A stretch of 64,000 bases of DNA, taken from NCBI GenBank assembly GCA_963667075.1, contig OY762938.1, forward strand, positions 558,001-622,000, read 5' to 3'. Both the position numbers and the translations under genes were made by a program. Shown in pieces: positions 1-8,040 of the stretch. The notes under the pieces are model-generated. The model had not been told where the DNA came from, did not search any database, and saw only the letters and a program-made list of their open reading frames with translations. Within the stretch, counting starts at the first letter, position 1, and the number at the start of each line of letters is the position of its first letter. The DNA comes from G963667075 sp963667075. Lineage in GTDB: Bacteria; Pseudomonadota; Alphaproteobacteria; Micavibrionales; Micavibrionaceae.

Positions 1-41
1 AAGATGTCTTCCATTCCTTCTCGATTCTTTTTAACAGACAT
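1..41 (-). CDS. possible 5' end of an unidentified gene leaving the left edge
   Basis: An open frame on the minus strand begins with ATG at 39-41 and reads MSVKKNREGMEDIL before it leaves the window. In many alphaproteobacteria fliM follows fliL, but these residues do not look like a FliM N terminus, and a hairpin lies between them and fliL. The ribosome site is weak and only 13-14 codons are visible, so this may be a chance frame. Confidence 0.2.
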   Translation of the reverse strand, partial: MSVKKNREGMEDI

Positions 42-170
42 TCTCAACAGGAAAAGGCTCAGCAAAAAGCATGCCTTTTATGTTATTGTAACACGAAGCA
101 AGCATATTTCACAGAATAGGTCCGTTGCAAGGTGTATCTAAGAGGCTAAAAAAAATAAATAGCACAAGAA

Positions 171-200
171 TGCCGTTATTGCGAGAAAGCAATAACGGCA
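171..200 (-). terminator. hairpin terminator downstream of fliL
   Basis: A perfect 12-bp inverted repeat (171-182 and 189-200) has a 6-base loop. It starts about 25 bases after the fliL stop on the minus strand. A T-rich stretch follows on that strand, although about 15 bases after the stem. It probably ends the fliL transcript. Confidence 0.6.
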
Positions 201-224
201 ACATAAAAGAAAAGAGCATTATTC

Positions 225-869
225 CTATTGAATAAGAATTTCCTGAAACAGAATATCCTTTACTTCCACCGGATACGCTGCCGCATTTACGCGGGTCAAG
301 AGCTCCATTTGCAGCCTGTACACCCCTTTGGAACCACGCAGATCAGACACGCGCAACTCACGCAAATATGTCTGGAACTGGTCGATCACACGTGGCATCA
401 CAGCTTCAACTTTTCTCAGATCCTTTTCAGTAGCAAGCTCCAACTGAACACTTAGACGCAAATAACGCGGTGCTCCGTCGGGTGTGCTCAAATTTACAAT
501 CATGTCCGGTATTTCAAGAAAGGCCGCATCTGGATTATAGGCTTTTTCTTCACCGTTAGCCTCGCCATGTCCGCCGCCATGATCCGCCTCTGCTTCTTCA
601 GCGTCATCCCCATGTGCCTCCCCATGTCCTTCTTCTTCGCCGTGTTCGGCCGTACCGGCACCACCGCCACCAAGAAGAGAATCCAGCATGCCGGTAAAAT
701 AAAGACCGCCGCCGCCCCCTGCCAGAACAAGTATGGGCAACAGGATGAAAATAACAAGCTTCTTTCCTCCTCCCTTGGAGGGGGCACCTTCTTCGCCACC
801 GTCAACACCAGCATCAGCCCCTTCAGCCGGAACGCTGTCTTCTTCTTTTTGATCGTCTTCTTCAGCCAT
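225..869 (-). CDS. fliL: flagellar basal body-associated protein FliL
   Basis: FliL is a single-pass inner-membrane protein that rings the stator and supports motor torque. The product has an acidic cytoplasmic N terminus and one membrane segment at about residues 36-60 (LVIFILLPILVLAGG). A long linker very rich in Gly, His, Glu and Ala follows, then the periplasmic FliL domain with its typical FLEIPDMIVNL strand. The protein ends in ILFQEILIQ, the usual FliL end. I chose the ATG at 869 (MAEEDDQ); an in-frame ATG at 884 would add five residues, and neither has a strong ribosome site. It is transcribed away from flgF. The His/Glu-rich linker of about 45 residues is longer than usual. Confidence 0.88.
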   Translation of the reverse strand: MAEEDDQKEEDSVPAEGADAGVDGGEEGAPSKGGGKKLVIFILLPILVLAGGGGGLYFTGMLDSLLGGGGAGTAEHGEEEGHGEAHGDDAEEAEADHGGGHGEANGEEKAYNPDAAFLEIPDMIVNLSTPDGAPRYLRLSVQLELATEKDLRKVEAVMPRVIDQFQTYLRELRVSDLRGSKGVYRLQMELLTRVNAAAYPVEVKDILFQEILIQ

Positions 870-1080
870 GACTACAAAGCCCATTCATGTTTGTTTGTTC
901 TATCACTCTACACAGAAATACTACATATCACATACTTAAATATACTCGCACCCCCCATCATAGCATAAGGGAAAATATTTCCTATAGAAGGCATTTTTCT
1001 TTTCCCTGTTTTCGAAAAATTTTCCTTTCCATAGCACTATAAAAAGGATCAACAGACTGTAAACACACAGTTCTTCTCTG

Positions 1081-1096
1081 TGGCACGCCATATGCA
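1081..1096 (+). promoter_or_regulatory. sigma-54 type promoter for flgF operon
   Basis: TGGCACGCCATATGCA matches the -24/-12 pattern: GG at 1082-1083 and GC at 1094-1095 with exactly ten bases between. It lies about 70 bp before the flgF start. The sigma-54 activator FlbD is encoded at 27356-28735, which supports a FlbD-dependent flagellar promoter. Confidence 0.72.
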
Positions 1097-1165
1097 TTGT
1101 CCTTTTCCGACGTTACAGTTTTTAGAAGCAATAGATACTTATAATTAAATTAAAGACACAGCAGC

Positions 1166-1885
1166 ATGGAAAACAGCATTTATATAGGGCTATCCCGGCA
1201 ACTGGCACTGGAAACGGATATGCAGATCGTATCCAATAATATTGCCAATATGAACACAACCGGGTACAGAGCCCAAAATACAATATTCAGGGAATATATT
1301 GTAGACCCGGCAGGGCAAAAAGATCCCCTCTCCTTTGTTGTTGACCACGGGCAATATGACAGCACAAAGCCGGGCCCGGCACAAATGACCGGCAGCCAGC
1401 TTGACGTTGCTCTTCAGGGACCGGGCTTTTTCGGCGTCAGTACACCGGATGGAATCCAGTACACACGCGGCGGCAATTTCGGCCTGAATGCCAATGGCGA
1501 ACTTGTCACACCTTCGGGTTATCTTGTGGCTGGTATGAATGGGGGCGGCATAAGCATTCCGGCTGACGTCACGGAAATAAAAATCACGGAGGACGGCACA
1601 ATCTCGACACCGGATGGGGACCTCGGCCAATTGATGATTGTCGAATTTGATGATCCGCAAAGCATAACCCCAAAGGGCAACGGGCTGTATAGCAGCGAGG
1701 CACAAGGCATTCCAGCCACGAACACACGGGCCATCCAGGGCATGCTGGAGGGATCTAATGTTGAACCCGTTGTTGAAATGACGCGCATGATCAACATTCA
1801 CAGAAATTATCAGGCCATGCAACGCATGCTCCAGTCAGAGCACGAACGTCAGCGCACGGCTATTAAAGAATTGATGAAGCAGTAA
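1166..1885 (+). CDS. flgF: flagellar basal-body rod protein FlgF
   Basis: FlgF forms part of the proximal rod. The 239-aa product has the N-terminal rod/hook family motif (residues about 5-35, with SNNIANMNTTGYRAQ) and a central FlgE/F/G-like domain with the GPGFFGV turn. The C-terminal helix (LEGSNVEPVVEMTRMINIHRNYQ) is the one that polymerises into the rod. It is first in the flgF-flgG-flgA-flgH run, and flgG starts 22 bp after its stop. Length is normal. FlgF rather than FlgG is chosen from the shorter length, the MENSIYIGLSRQ start and its position before a clear flgG. Confidence 0.93.
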   Translation: MENSIYIGLSRQLALETDMQIVSNNIANMNTTGYRAQNTIFREYIVDPAGQKDPLSFVVDHGQYDSTKPGPAQMTGSQLDVALQGPGFFGVSTPDGIQYTRGGNFGLNANGELVTPSGYLVAGMNGGGISIPADVTEIKITEDGTISTPDGDLGQLMIVEFDDPQSITPKGNGLYSSEAQGIPATNTRAIQGMLEGSNVEPVVEMTRMINIHRNYQAMQRMLQSEHERQRTAIKELMKQ

Positions 1886-1907
1886 TGGAATCAGGAGAAC
1901 ATAGAAA

Positions 1908-2693
1908 ATGAGATCGTTAGATATTGGTGCTACAGGCATGCTGGCCCAGCAAATGAATGTCGATGTGATATCCAACAACATCGCCAACATGACAACAACC
2001 GGCTTTAAGCGGCAGCGTATCGAGTTCCAGGACTTGATCTATCAAAACCTGACCCGTCCTGGCTCAACCTCCTCTGCGTCCGGTACGGTTGTCCCTGCCG
2101 GTATTCAGCTCGGCCTTGGTGTACGCCCTGCTGCTATTTACAGGCTCCACGAACAAGGTACATTCCAAAACACCGGTAATTCTCTTGATATTGCCATCAG
2201 TGGTGAAGGCTATTTTGAAATTGAACTTCCAAGTGGTGAGACCGCCTATACACGCTCCGGCTCTTTCCAGATTAACGATCAGGGCGAAATTGTGACAGCA
2301 CAAGGCTATCGCGTTCTCCCCGGTATCACAATACCGGGCGATGCTTTGAGCATTGATATAAACGAGTCCGGCGAAGTCTGGGTGAAGATGCCTAATCAGA
2401 TCGCCATGCAGAATCAGGGCCGCATCACCTTATCCCGATTCGTAAATGCCGGCGGTCTGGATGCCATTGGTGACACCATGTTTAAGGAAAGCACCGCTTC
2501 CGGCACCCCAACATCCGGCAATCCCAATGAAAACGAATATGGAGCCATCCGTCAGGGGATGATTGAAGCCTCCAATGTTGATGTGGTTGAAGAAATTACA
2601 AACCTCATTAAGGCACAACGATCATACGAGATGAACTCAAACATTATCAGCACATCCGATGAAATGCTCAACACCGTTACACAACTTCGATAA
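1908..2693 (+). CDS. flgG: flagellar distal rod protein FlgG
   Basis: FlgG builds the distal rod that crosses the peptidoglycan and outer membrane. The 261-aa product starts with MRSLDIGATGMLAQQ, typical of FlgG, and carries SNNIANMTTTGFKRQRIEFQDLIYQ. It contains the FlgG-type Ser/Gly-rich loop (TRPGSTSSASGTVVPAG) and ends with the helical MIEASNVDVVEEITNLIKAQRSYEMNS. The size fits the family. It lies directly after flgF and before flgA, the common order in alphaproteobacteria, and is probably co-transcribed from the promoter at 1081. Confidence 0.96.
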   Translation: MRSLDIGATGMLAQQMNVDVISNNIANMTTTGFKRQRIEFQDLIYQNLTRPGSTSSASGTVVPAGIQLGLGVRPAAIYRLHEQGTFQNTGNSLDIAISGEGYFEIELPSGETAYTRSGSFQINDQGEIVTAQGYRVLPGITIPGDALSIDINESGEVWVKMPNQIAMQNQGRITLSRFVNAGGLDAIGDTMFKESTASGTPTSGNPNENEYGAIRQGMIEASNVDVVEEITNLIKAQRSYEMNSNIISTSDEMLNTVTQLR

Positions 2694-2745
2694 AACGGGG
2701 ATATTAAAACAAACAGCGCGTAACTAAAAGAATGGAGGCCCTATA

Positions 2746-3717
2746 ATGACACATGTAATAAGCAAAAAAGAAACGGTGCTACGGCTCGTTGTTCTTGCCT
2801 TAAGTGCATCTATTGGCCTTCTTTTTGTTTTGCTTGGCCCCACAAACGCCTATGCTGCTGTCACAGCAAAGCATTTAAGCATTGTGGAGGATGATAAAAT
2901 ACGGCTTGAAGACGTGTTCGACAATCTTGATAACAAAGACTTTAGACGTGATGCCGGGCGTGTCATAGGAAACGCGCCTAAACCAGGAGATGATCTGATC
3001 ATCAATGCCAGAACGCTGAGCCGCATTTCCTCCGCCTTTGGCCTTTCGTGGCGGCCTGATAGTGTAATGGATCAGGTGGTCATTCGCCGCGAAGCCACCG
3101 TAATTACACATCAGGAGATTAGCGATCACATTAAAAATGCACTAGCTGACAAAGGACTAACCGATTCTTTTTCCCTGCTCTTCTACAATGGACCACAAGA
3201 CATTGTCTTACCGGGTAAAAAAGATCCAGCCCTCACAACGCAAGCCCTCAACTTTGACGCAAACAAAGATGTGTTTGAAGCCGTCGTCACAACCTCTACC
3301 GGTGAAAAACTGACATTATCCGGCAAAGTTGAACGCATGATACGCATCCCTGTTCTTAAAGACACGTTGCGCAAGGAGGACATTATCAGCGCCTATGACA
3401 TTGAATGGATTGAGATGCGGGCCAGAGACATTCACAAAGATCTTATTATTGATGCCGATGATCTGACAGGCATGACGCCACGCAGCATGCTCATGGCCGG
3501 CAAACCTGTTCGCACCACAGATGTTATGCCGCCTAAAATTGTCAACAGAGGCGAACAGGTCACCATTTTGTTCGAACACGGTGCTTTAAGCCTGACATCA
3601 AAAGGTAAAGCCCTTCAGCACGGTGCCAAGGGAGATATCGTAAGAGTCCTGAACCTGAGCAGTAATAAAATGATCGAAGGTTTCGTTGTCGCTGAACGCA
3701 CCGTTCAGGTTCAGTGA
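2746..3717 (+). CDS. flgA: flagellar P-ring assembly chaperone FlgA
   Basis: FlgA is a periplasmic chaperone needed to assemble the FlgI P ring. The 323-aa product has a hydrophobic signal sequence (about residues 10-38, ending near AYAAV). The C-terminal half has the SAF/FlgA fold: IRIPVLKDTLRKEDIISAYDIEWIEM, then GMTPRSMLMAGKPVRTTDVMPP and GALSLTSKGKALQHGAKGDIVRVLNLSSNKMIEG. A good ribosome site (GGAGG) lies before the ATG. It is between flgG and flgH. It is longer than enterobacterial FlgA (about 220 aa), as is common in alphaproteobacteria. Confidence 0.9.
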   Translation: MTHVISKKETVLRLVVLALSASIGLLFVLLGPTNAYAAVTAKHLSIVEDDKIRLEDVFDNLDNKDFRRDAGRVIGNAPKPGDDLIINARTLSRISSAFGLSWRPDSVMDQVVIRREATVITHQEISDHIKNALADKGLTDSFSLLFYNGPQDIVLPGKKDPALTTQALNFDANKDVFEAVVTTSTGEKLTLSGKVERMIRIPVLKDTLRKEDIISAYDIEWIEMRARDIHKDLIIDADDLTGMTPRSMLMAGKPVRTTDVMPPKIVNRGEQVTILFEHGALSLTSKGKALQHGAKGDIVRVLNLSSNKMIEGFVVAERTVQVQ

Positions 3718-3735
3718 ATTAGAGGAGGTATTTAA

Positions 3736-4482
3736 ATGGAACATTTTAAGCAAACGTCACTGGCCATTCTGTTATCGCTTAGTCTGGCAGGTTGCGGTGC
3801 GGCTGAGCGTCTCAGCGAGGTTGGCGCAGAACCGGAACTCACAAGGATAGAAAACCCGACAACGAAACGGGACTATAAACCTGTGAGCATGCCTATGCCT
3901 GCGCCAAAAGCCCACCCGAAAAACAACAACTCCCTTTGGGCCGGCGACAAGAAAGGATTCTTTAAAGACCAGCGCGCCTCTGACGTTGGCGACATCCTGA
4001 CTGTGATTGTCAGTATTGACGATGAAGCCGATCTTGAAAACGAAACCAGCCGCTCCCGCAGCTCATCTGAAGATGCCGGATTGAACAGCCTCCTTGGTTA
4101 TGAACAGGCATTAGGTGCCATCCTGCCAGAAGGCATAGACAACACGGACCTGATAGACATGCAGGCAGATTCCTCTCACAAAGGGAAAGGGTCTGTTGGA
4201 CGCGAGGAAAAAGTAGAACTGCAACTAGCCGCCATCATTACGCAAAAGCTCCCTAATGGTAATCTTGTTGTACAAGGCCGTCAGGAAGTCCGCGTTAATT
4301 TTGAAAAACGCATTCTGGAACTGGTCGGCGTTATTCGCCCAGAGGATATTTCCATCGACAACACCATCAGCCATGAAAAAATTGCCGAAGCCAGAATATC
4401 ATACGGCGGCAAAGGACAAATCACAGATATGCAACAACCCAGATACGGCCAGCAAATCTATGACATCGTCTTCCCATTCTAA
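3736..4482 (+). CDS. flgH: flagellar L-ring lipoprotein FlgH
   Basis: FlgH forms the outer-membrane L ring around the rod. The 248-aa product begins with a lipoprotein signal ending in the lipobox LAGC (Cys at about residue 20). The conserved body contains LWAGDKKGFFKDQRASDVGDILTVIV and, near the C terminus, VVQGRQEVRVNFEKRILELVGVIRPEDIS, both typical of FlgH. A strong ribosome site (GAGGAGG) lies before the ATG, and the gene follows flgA by 18 bp. It is the last gene of this run; a hairpin terminator follows. Confidence 0.95.
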   Translation: MEHFKQTSLAILLSLSLAGCGAAERLSEVGAEPELTRIENPTTKRDYKPVSMPMPAPKAHPKNNNSLWAGDKKGFFKDQRASDVGDILTVIVSIDDEADLENETSRSRSSSEDAGLNSLLGYEQALGAILPEGIDNTDLIDMQADSSHKGKGSVGREEKVELQLAAIITQKLPNGNLVVQGRQEVRVNFEKRILELVGVIRPEDISIDNTISHEKIAEARISYGGKGQITDMQQPRYGQQIYDIVFPF

Positions 4483-4503
4483 ACAAACAAAGGTTCTCTC
4501 CCC

Positions 4504-4537
4504 CACTAAAAAAACGGCGCATTAACGTGCGCCGTTT
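4504..4537. terminator. bidirectional terminator between flgH and the toxin gene
   Basis: Stem AAACGGCGCA (4512-4521) pairs with TGCGCCGTTT (4528-4537) around a six-base loop. Seven T residues follow on the minus strand and a shorter T-rich run follows on the plus strand. It serves both flgH and the convergent toxin gene. The 19 bases CACTAAAAAAACGGCGCAT at 4504-4522 recur exactly at 5714-5732. Confidence 0.8.
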
Positions 4538-4551
4538 CTCTATCTAAAAAC

Positions 4552-5136
4552 CTATATAAGCTCTTTGAAATCTTCCAACTCTGATACTGTTCCGGCTAAT
4601 CCTTGAGATTCTAACGTACTTAAATATTCATCAATATCTTTCGGTGGATTTTTTAACGACTCTCGATGGATTTTAGCGACTTTTGCAACAGTAATATTCG
4701 AAAGATCAATCAAATCAGTTATGAAATCATCAGGGTGACAAGCCTGTAAGCCATACTTTGCAAGAATATTTTCTGGAAAATCCTTTAAGTTAAACGTTAC
4801 GATTAAATCACACCGGCCTTTTATCGCAGCCGCTAAAACATGTCTATCGTCCGGATCCGGCAATTTCAACGTCTCTATAAGTTCTTTATAATCAGTCACA
4901 AGTGCATCTTGAGCATATTCATTCATTAACGCTTTTGTTCTTTCCAACTTTTCTCTTGTTATATTTAGATTTCCTTTTTTTTCTGCATTTTTTAGCACAT
5001 TAGAAATCCATTCCTCATGAATATCATCTGTCCATTTAGCCCTAAACAAATCAGTAACAGCCAAACGCAGAAGAAAATCCCGCAAAGGTGCTGGATATAA
5101 AACATTGGCATCGAAAAGGACTGTGAAATTAGACAA
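4552..5136 (-). CDS. PIN-domain toxin (predicted ribonuclease)
   Basis: The 194-aa product has a PIN-type nuclease fold in residues about 4-140. The first acidic motif is VLFDANVLYPAPLRD, the third is LPDPDDRHVLAAAIKGRCDLIVTFN, and acidic residues lie between (for example in WTDDIHEEWISN). PIN proteins of this class are usually metal-dependent RNases of toxin-antitoxin pairs. The start is TTG at 5134-5136, immediately after the upstream gene's TAA, which suggests translational coupling. The HTH gene directly upstream is the likely antitoxin. The pair is AT-richer than the flagellar genes. The RNA target cannot be told from sequence. Confidence 0.8.
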   Translation of the reverse strand: MSNFTVLFDANVLYPAPLRDFLLRLAVTDLFRAKWTDDIHEEWISNVLKNAEKKGNLNITREKLERTKALMNEYAQDALVTDYKELIETLKLPDPDDRHVLAAAIKGRCDLIVTFNLKDFPENILAKYGLQACHPDDFITDLIDLSNITVAKVAKIHRESLKNPPKDIDEYLSTLESQGLAGTVSELEDFKELI

Positions 5137-5589
5137 TTAATACCCCATATCCAGCTCTTGAGCTTGCTCCGATAATTCATCCAGAGCTTTCATTCTACTA
5201 TTAGTAACCTCTTCTTTATATTTCATAACTTCATCATAACGAACACGTCTATGTCTTCCAACCTTACAATGTTCAAGTCTTCCCTCATCAAGCAGTTTGA
5301 CAAGATATGGCCTTGAAATATTTAATATATCAGCCGCTTGCTGTGTTGTAAGTTCTGCGTGAACTGGCACAATTGAAACCGCATTTCCCTTCTCCATTTG
5401 ATCCAGAATATCCATTAAAAGCCTTATCGCAAATGAAGGTATCTTCACATGTCCGTTATCCTCCTGTCGTACATACAAATCAACATCCGCAGATGGTAAA
5501 ATGGTAGCAAGAGCTCTTCTAGATTCACGTGCCACCTTCATATCTTCTGCCGATGGCATTTCAGGAGTTTTTTTTAATGTAGCAGACAT
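5137..5589 (-). CDS. excisionase-type HTH protein, probable antitoxin
   Basis: The 150-aa product has a MerR/excisionase-like helix-turn-helix at about residues 80-130 (ELTTQQAADILNISRPYLVKLLDEGRLEHCKVGRHRRVRYDEV), a DNA-binding module common in antitoxins paired with PIN toxins. The N-terminal third has no clear family signature. The ATG at 5589 has AAGGAG at good spacing; an upstream in-frame start would add only MKRRKN. It abuts the PIN gene with no gap. By analogy it would neutralise the PIN protein and repress its own promoter, but no operator could be assigned. Antitoxin identity rests on domain type plus position. Confidence 0.75.
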   Translation of the reverse strand: MSATLKKTPEMPSAEDMKVARESRRALATILPSADVDLYVRQEDNGHVKIPSFAIRLLMDILDQMEKGNAVSIVPVHAELTTQQAADILNISRPYLVKLLDEGRLEHCKVGRHRRVRYDEVMKYKEEVTNSRMKALDELSEQAQELDMGY

Positions 5590-5713
5590 ATTTTTTCTCC
5601 TTTTCAATTTTTTTTGTTATTATTCATAATATCACATGTACGAAACAAACGCAACAAATGAAATAAACGAAATAACTCAATGATAAAATAACTCAAATTA
5701 ATAAAAAGTAAAT

Positions 5714-5748
5714 CACTAAAAAAACGGCGCATGATTTTTGCGCCGTTT
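5714..5748. terminator. bidirectional terminator upstream of the toxin-antitoxin pair
   Basis: Stem AAACGGCGC (5722-5730) pairs with GCGCCGTTT (5740-5748). T runs lie on both sides. On the minus strand it would end the transporter transcript before the antitoxin gene. Its left half, 5714-5732, is identical for 19 bases to 4504-4522. Confidence 0.75.
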
Positions 5749-5753
5749 ATTTT

Positions 5754-5863
5754 TTTTATGTCGCATAGGCTATAATCCTCATTCACATTCATTGAATGAG
5801 GATTGGTGCAAGGGCCCGCACGAAAATGCCCCCCTTGTTTATTATAGAGAGACGTTTGAACGC
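5754..5863. repeat. composite intergenic repeat block
   Basis: Three pieces are visible. Bases 5754-5775 match 55920-55941 at 21 of 22 positions. Bases 5774-5804 form a hairpin with a perfect 12-bp stem (AATCCTCATTCA and its complement). The right half of that hairpin, with neighbouring bases, recurs at about 35812-35835. Bases 5852-5863 (ACGTTTGAACGC) resemble 35846-35857 (GCGTTTGAACGC). I see no gene here. Confidence 0.6.
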
Positions 5864-5866
5864 GAG

Positions 5867-6760
5867 TTAAGATGAGATTACAAGGGGAATAGAAAGCAAA
5901 AACACCAGCGATCCTGCAATTTTCCATCCTGTAATTTTTTCACCAAAAAATACACGGCCGCCTGTCAGGACCACAATCTGTTGCGTAATACGCTTTAATG
6001 TTTCAAAAACACCCACAGGGGTCAACAGTAATGCAACCAACTGAAATCCGTATCCTATCCCACGCAAACCGCCTGCGCCTGAAACAATAAGCATATCACG
6101 ATATGAAAAACGAAGCTCGGACAGGCATCCCTGTCTCCATACAATAAACAGACTAGGCGGTAACATTGAAAGATATATCAAAAAGCAATGCATTTGCGGA
6201 GAAGACGCAACAGCGGCAGCTTTGTCAAACGGAGACGCGACAGCCCAACAAAAAGCAGCCAGCACCATAAGACGGTTTCCAGCATGAAGGAAGAAGGCAT
6301 AAATATCTTTATGGCTTACTTTTTCCGATCTTTCAGGGATGTACATGATCACCAGACCAACAAAAGACAAAATAATACCAATCCATTGCTTGAACGATAA
6401 GACTTCATGAAGAAAAACCCAGGCCACAAGGGCTGCAAAGACAGGAGCCAGTCCCACCGTTGCACCGGCAAGAGAGGCTTGCGTTATCTTCAGGCCTTTT
6501 AGATATAAGAGATTAGCCGCCACGTTAGCCACAAACGATACAGCAAAAGGAAACCAGTAATCACCGGTAATACGAAAATCCCATGTCAGCAAAAGCCATA
6601 TAAGGCCCACTATGGCAGGAGGGATCATATAGACAAACATAACAGCGGCCTCTGATGCACGCAGGGCAGCAGCTTTACTTACGATAACGGAAAATGCCAA
6701 AAAAGTACCGGCTACTGCCGTACTTCCATACGCCATGGGAGACAAGTCATAAAAGCTCAT
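5867..6760 (-). CDS. EamA/DMT-family membrane transporter
   Basis: The 297-aa product is hydrophobic throughout, with about ten predicted membrane helices in two EamA repeats. The N-terminal half has AGATVGLAPVFAALVAWVFLHEVLSFKQWIGIILSFVGLVIMYI, and the C-terminal half ends in GGRVFFGEKITGWKIAGSLVFLLSIPLVI. These are the family's conserved last two helices of each repeat. Such proteins export metabolites or drugs; the substrate cannot be read from the sequence. It lies alone on the minus strand between dksA and the toxin-antitoxin pair. The ATG start gives a complete first helix. Confidence 0.85.
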   Translation of the reverse strand: MSFYDLSPMAYGSTAVAGTFLAFSVIVSKAAALRASEAAVMFVYMIPPAIVGLIWLLLTWDFRITGDYWFPFAVSFVANVAANLLYLKGLKITQASLAGATVGLAPVFAALVAWVFLHEVLSFKQWIGIILSFVGLVIMYIPERSEKVSHKDIYAFFLHAGNRLMVLAAFCWAVASPFDKAAAVASSPQMHCFLIYLSMLPPSLFIVWRQGCLSELRFSYRDMLIVSGAGGLRGIGYGFQLVALLLTPVGVFETLKRITQQIVVLTGGRVFFGEKITGWKIAGSLVFLLSIPLVISS

Positions 6761-6798
6761 CTACATACACCTCTCCTTGTCAGGATATCCGAGGATAC

Positions 6799-7230
6799 TT
6801 ATTCTTCCCTTTGCGTTTTTTCCAGGCGTTCGTGACGTTCCTGTGCTTCTATGCTTAGCGTTGCGATGGGACGGGCATCGAGGCGGGCCACGGTGATAGG
6901 CTCGCCTGTTTCTTCACAGTAGCCATAAGAATCATCATCAATGCGCTCTAACGCCTCATTGATCTTCGAGATCAGTTTACGCTCTCTGTCACGTGTACGA
7001 AGTTCCAGCGCATGATCTGTTTCAGCAGAGGCTCTGTCTGCCAGATCAGGCTTTTGAAGCTCTGTTGCCTGCAATGTGTTCTGGATCGTACCGGACGATT
7101 CTCTGAGCAGTTCTTCCCGCCATGCAATCAGCTTCTGACGAAAATATTCTGTCATGACAGGATTCATGAACTCTTCTTCCTCAGTCGGCTTGTAATCTTG
7201 TGGGACAATAACACTTCCTGGTGCAGCCAT
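6799..7230 (-). CDS. dksA: RNA polymerase-binding transcription factor DksA
   Basis: DksA enters the RNA polymerase secondary channel and works with ppGpp. The 143-aa product has the coiled-coil tip with DLADRAS (the DxxDxA motif) and the conserved ELRTRDRERKLISKI stretch. The C-terminal finger is YGYCEETGEPI followed by RLDARPIATLSIEAQERHE. Only one of the four zinc cysteines of E. coli DksA remains (C-T-S-A), the usual state in alphaproteobacterial DksA. The ATG at 7230 (MAAPGS) follows AAAGAG; an upstream GTG would add five residues. It is downstream of fliX on the same strand, but a 170-bp gap argues against tight coupling. Confidence 0.92.
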   Translation of the reverse strand: MAAPGSVIVPQDYKPTEEEEFMNPVMTEYFRQKLIAWREELLRESSGTIQNTLQATELQKPDLADRASAETDHALELRTRDRERKLISKINEALERIDDDSYGYCEETGEPITVARLDARPIATLSIEAQERHERLEKTQREE

Positions 7231-7402
7231 CTCTTTAAACCTCACTCAAACAGTAAACTAACACTTTTTCAAGGGCATGGACACAAATGCCATCCCTCCC
7301 CAATAATTGGAGAAGACTATAGGGACACAAGAAAAAAGACGCAAGCAATAAGAATATTCCGGGGGTATTTTTGTAATGAATTTCAGGTCACACGCCCTAT
7401 AT

Positions 7403-7846
7403 TTAACGACACTCAAGACTTTTACGCATTTTTGCGATTTCAACCTGCGCCCGCAGATCAATTTCATCCAGAAGAGTCGTCAGCTCAGGGTCCTGTATTT
7501 TCTCACGATGAGAGGCTACGACATCTGCAACATCAATCATATGCCCTACCGTCAGATCGCCGGACAACATCGCAATACGGACTTTTTCAAGCTCTTCCAA
7601 AAGATTGGAGCTTCTTTTATGCATCCGCTGACGAGCGGCACGCTCGGTTGGATCCTCGGCCCCTTGCACAATCAAAAGGGCATCCAGACTGGCAATAGAC
7701 TGGGTAGCGGCAGTGCCTGACGTTTCCTGCGCAGCAGCCCCGTCACTCACCATATCAATAAACGCACTACCAGACGAGGTGCCAGCCTTACCTGTTTTTT
7801 TCGTCGAACCTGCCTGTCGCGTTCTATTCGGACCACTTACCTTCAT
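7403..7846 (-). CDS. fliX: class II flagellar assembly regulator FliX
   Basis: FliX couples completion of the early flagellar structure to FlbD-dependent sigma-54 transcription in Caulobacter. The 147-aa product starts MKVSGPNRTRQAG, close to known FliX starts. It has a Ser/Ala-rich middle and the conserved C-terminal half EDPTERAARQRMHKRSSNLLEELEKVR, then LDEIDLRAQVEIAKM. I chose the ATG at 7846; an upstream ATG at 7882 would add MDRCVKKSYAPA, which is unlike the family. It is divergent from flgI, the arrangement known from Caulobacter, and flbD lies at 27.4 kb. Confidence 0.88.
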   Translation of the reverse strand: MKVSGPNRTRQAGSTKKTGKAGTSSGSAFIDMVSDGAAAQETSGTAATQSIASLDALLIVQGAEDPTERAARQRMHKRSSNLLEELEKVRIAMLSGDLTVGHMIDVADVVASHREKIQDPELTTLLDEIDLRAQVEIAKMRKSLECR

Positions 7847-8040
7847 AGCAGGAGCATAGCTTTTTTTTACGCACCGGTCCATACATTATATCTGCCCTTC
7901 ACCAAGGCAAGAAAGACAGGGAAATATTTGCCGCATAGACTTTTTTCAAAAACCCCCAAAAGGCGTTTTGTGCCTACATAAAGCCTCCCCATTGTCAAAA
8001 GAACACACTGAAAAACAAGACATATTCTTTTTAGCAAAAC

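Noticed and set aside
1..41. Firm call of fliM at the left edge
   Set aside because: The visible residues do not resemble FliM and a terminator-like hairpin separates it from fliL.
1190..1822. 210-aa minus-strand frame inside flgF
   Set aside because: It is fully contained in flgF on the other strand, with no ribosome site or domain.
6799..7230. DksA as a broken or specialised paralogue because three zinc Cys are missing
   Set aside because: Single-cysteine DksA of this form is usual in alphaproteobacteria and the other conserved residues are intact.
7012..7698. 228-aa plus-strand frame across dksA and fliX
   Set aside because: It spans two confident minus-strand genes and their spacer and has no recognisable domain.
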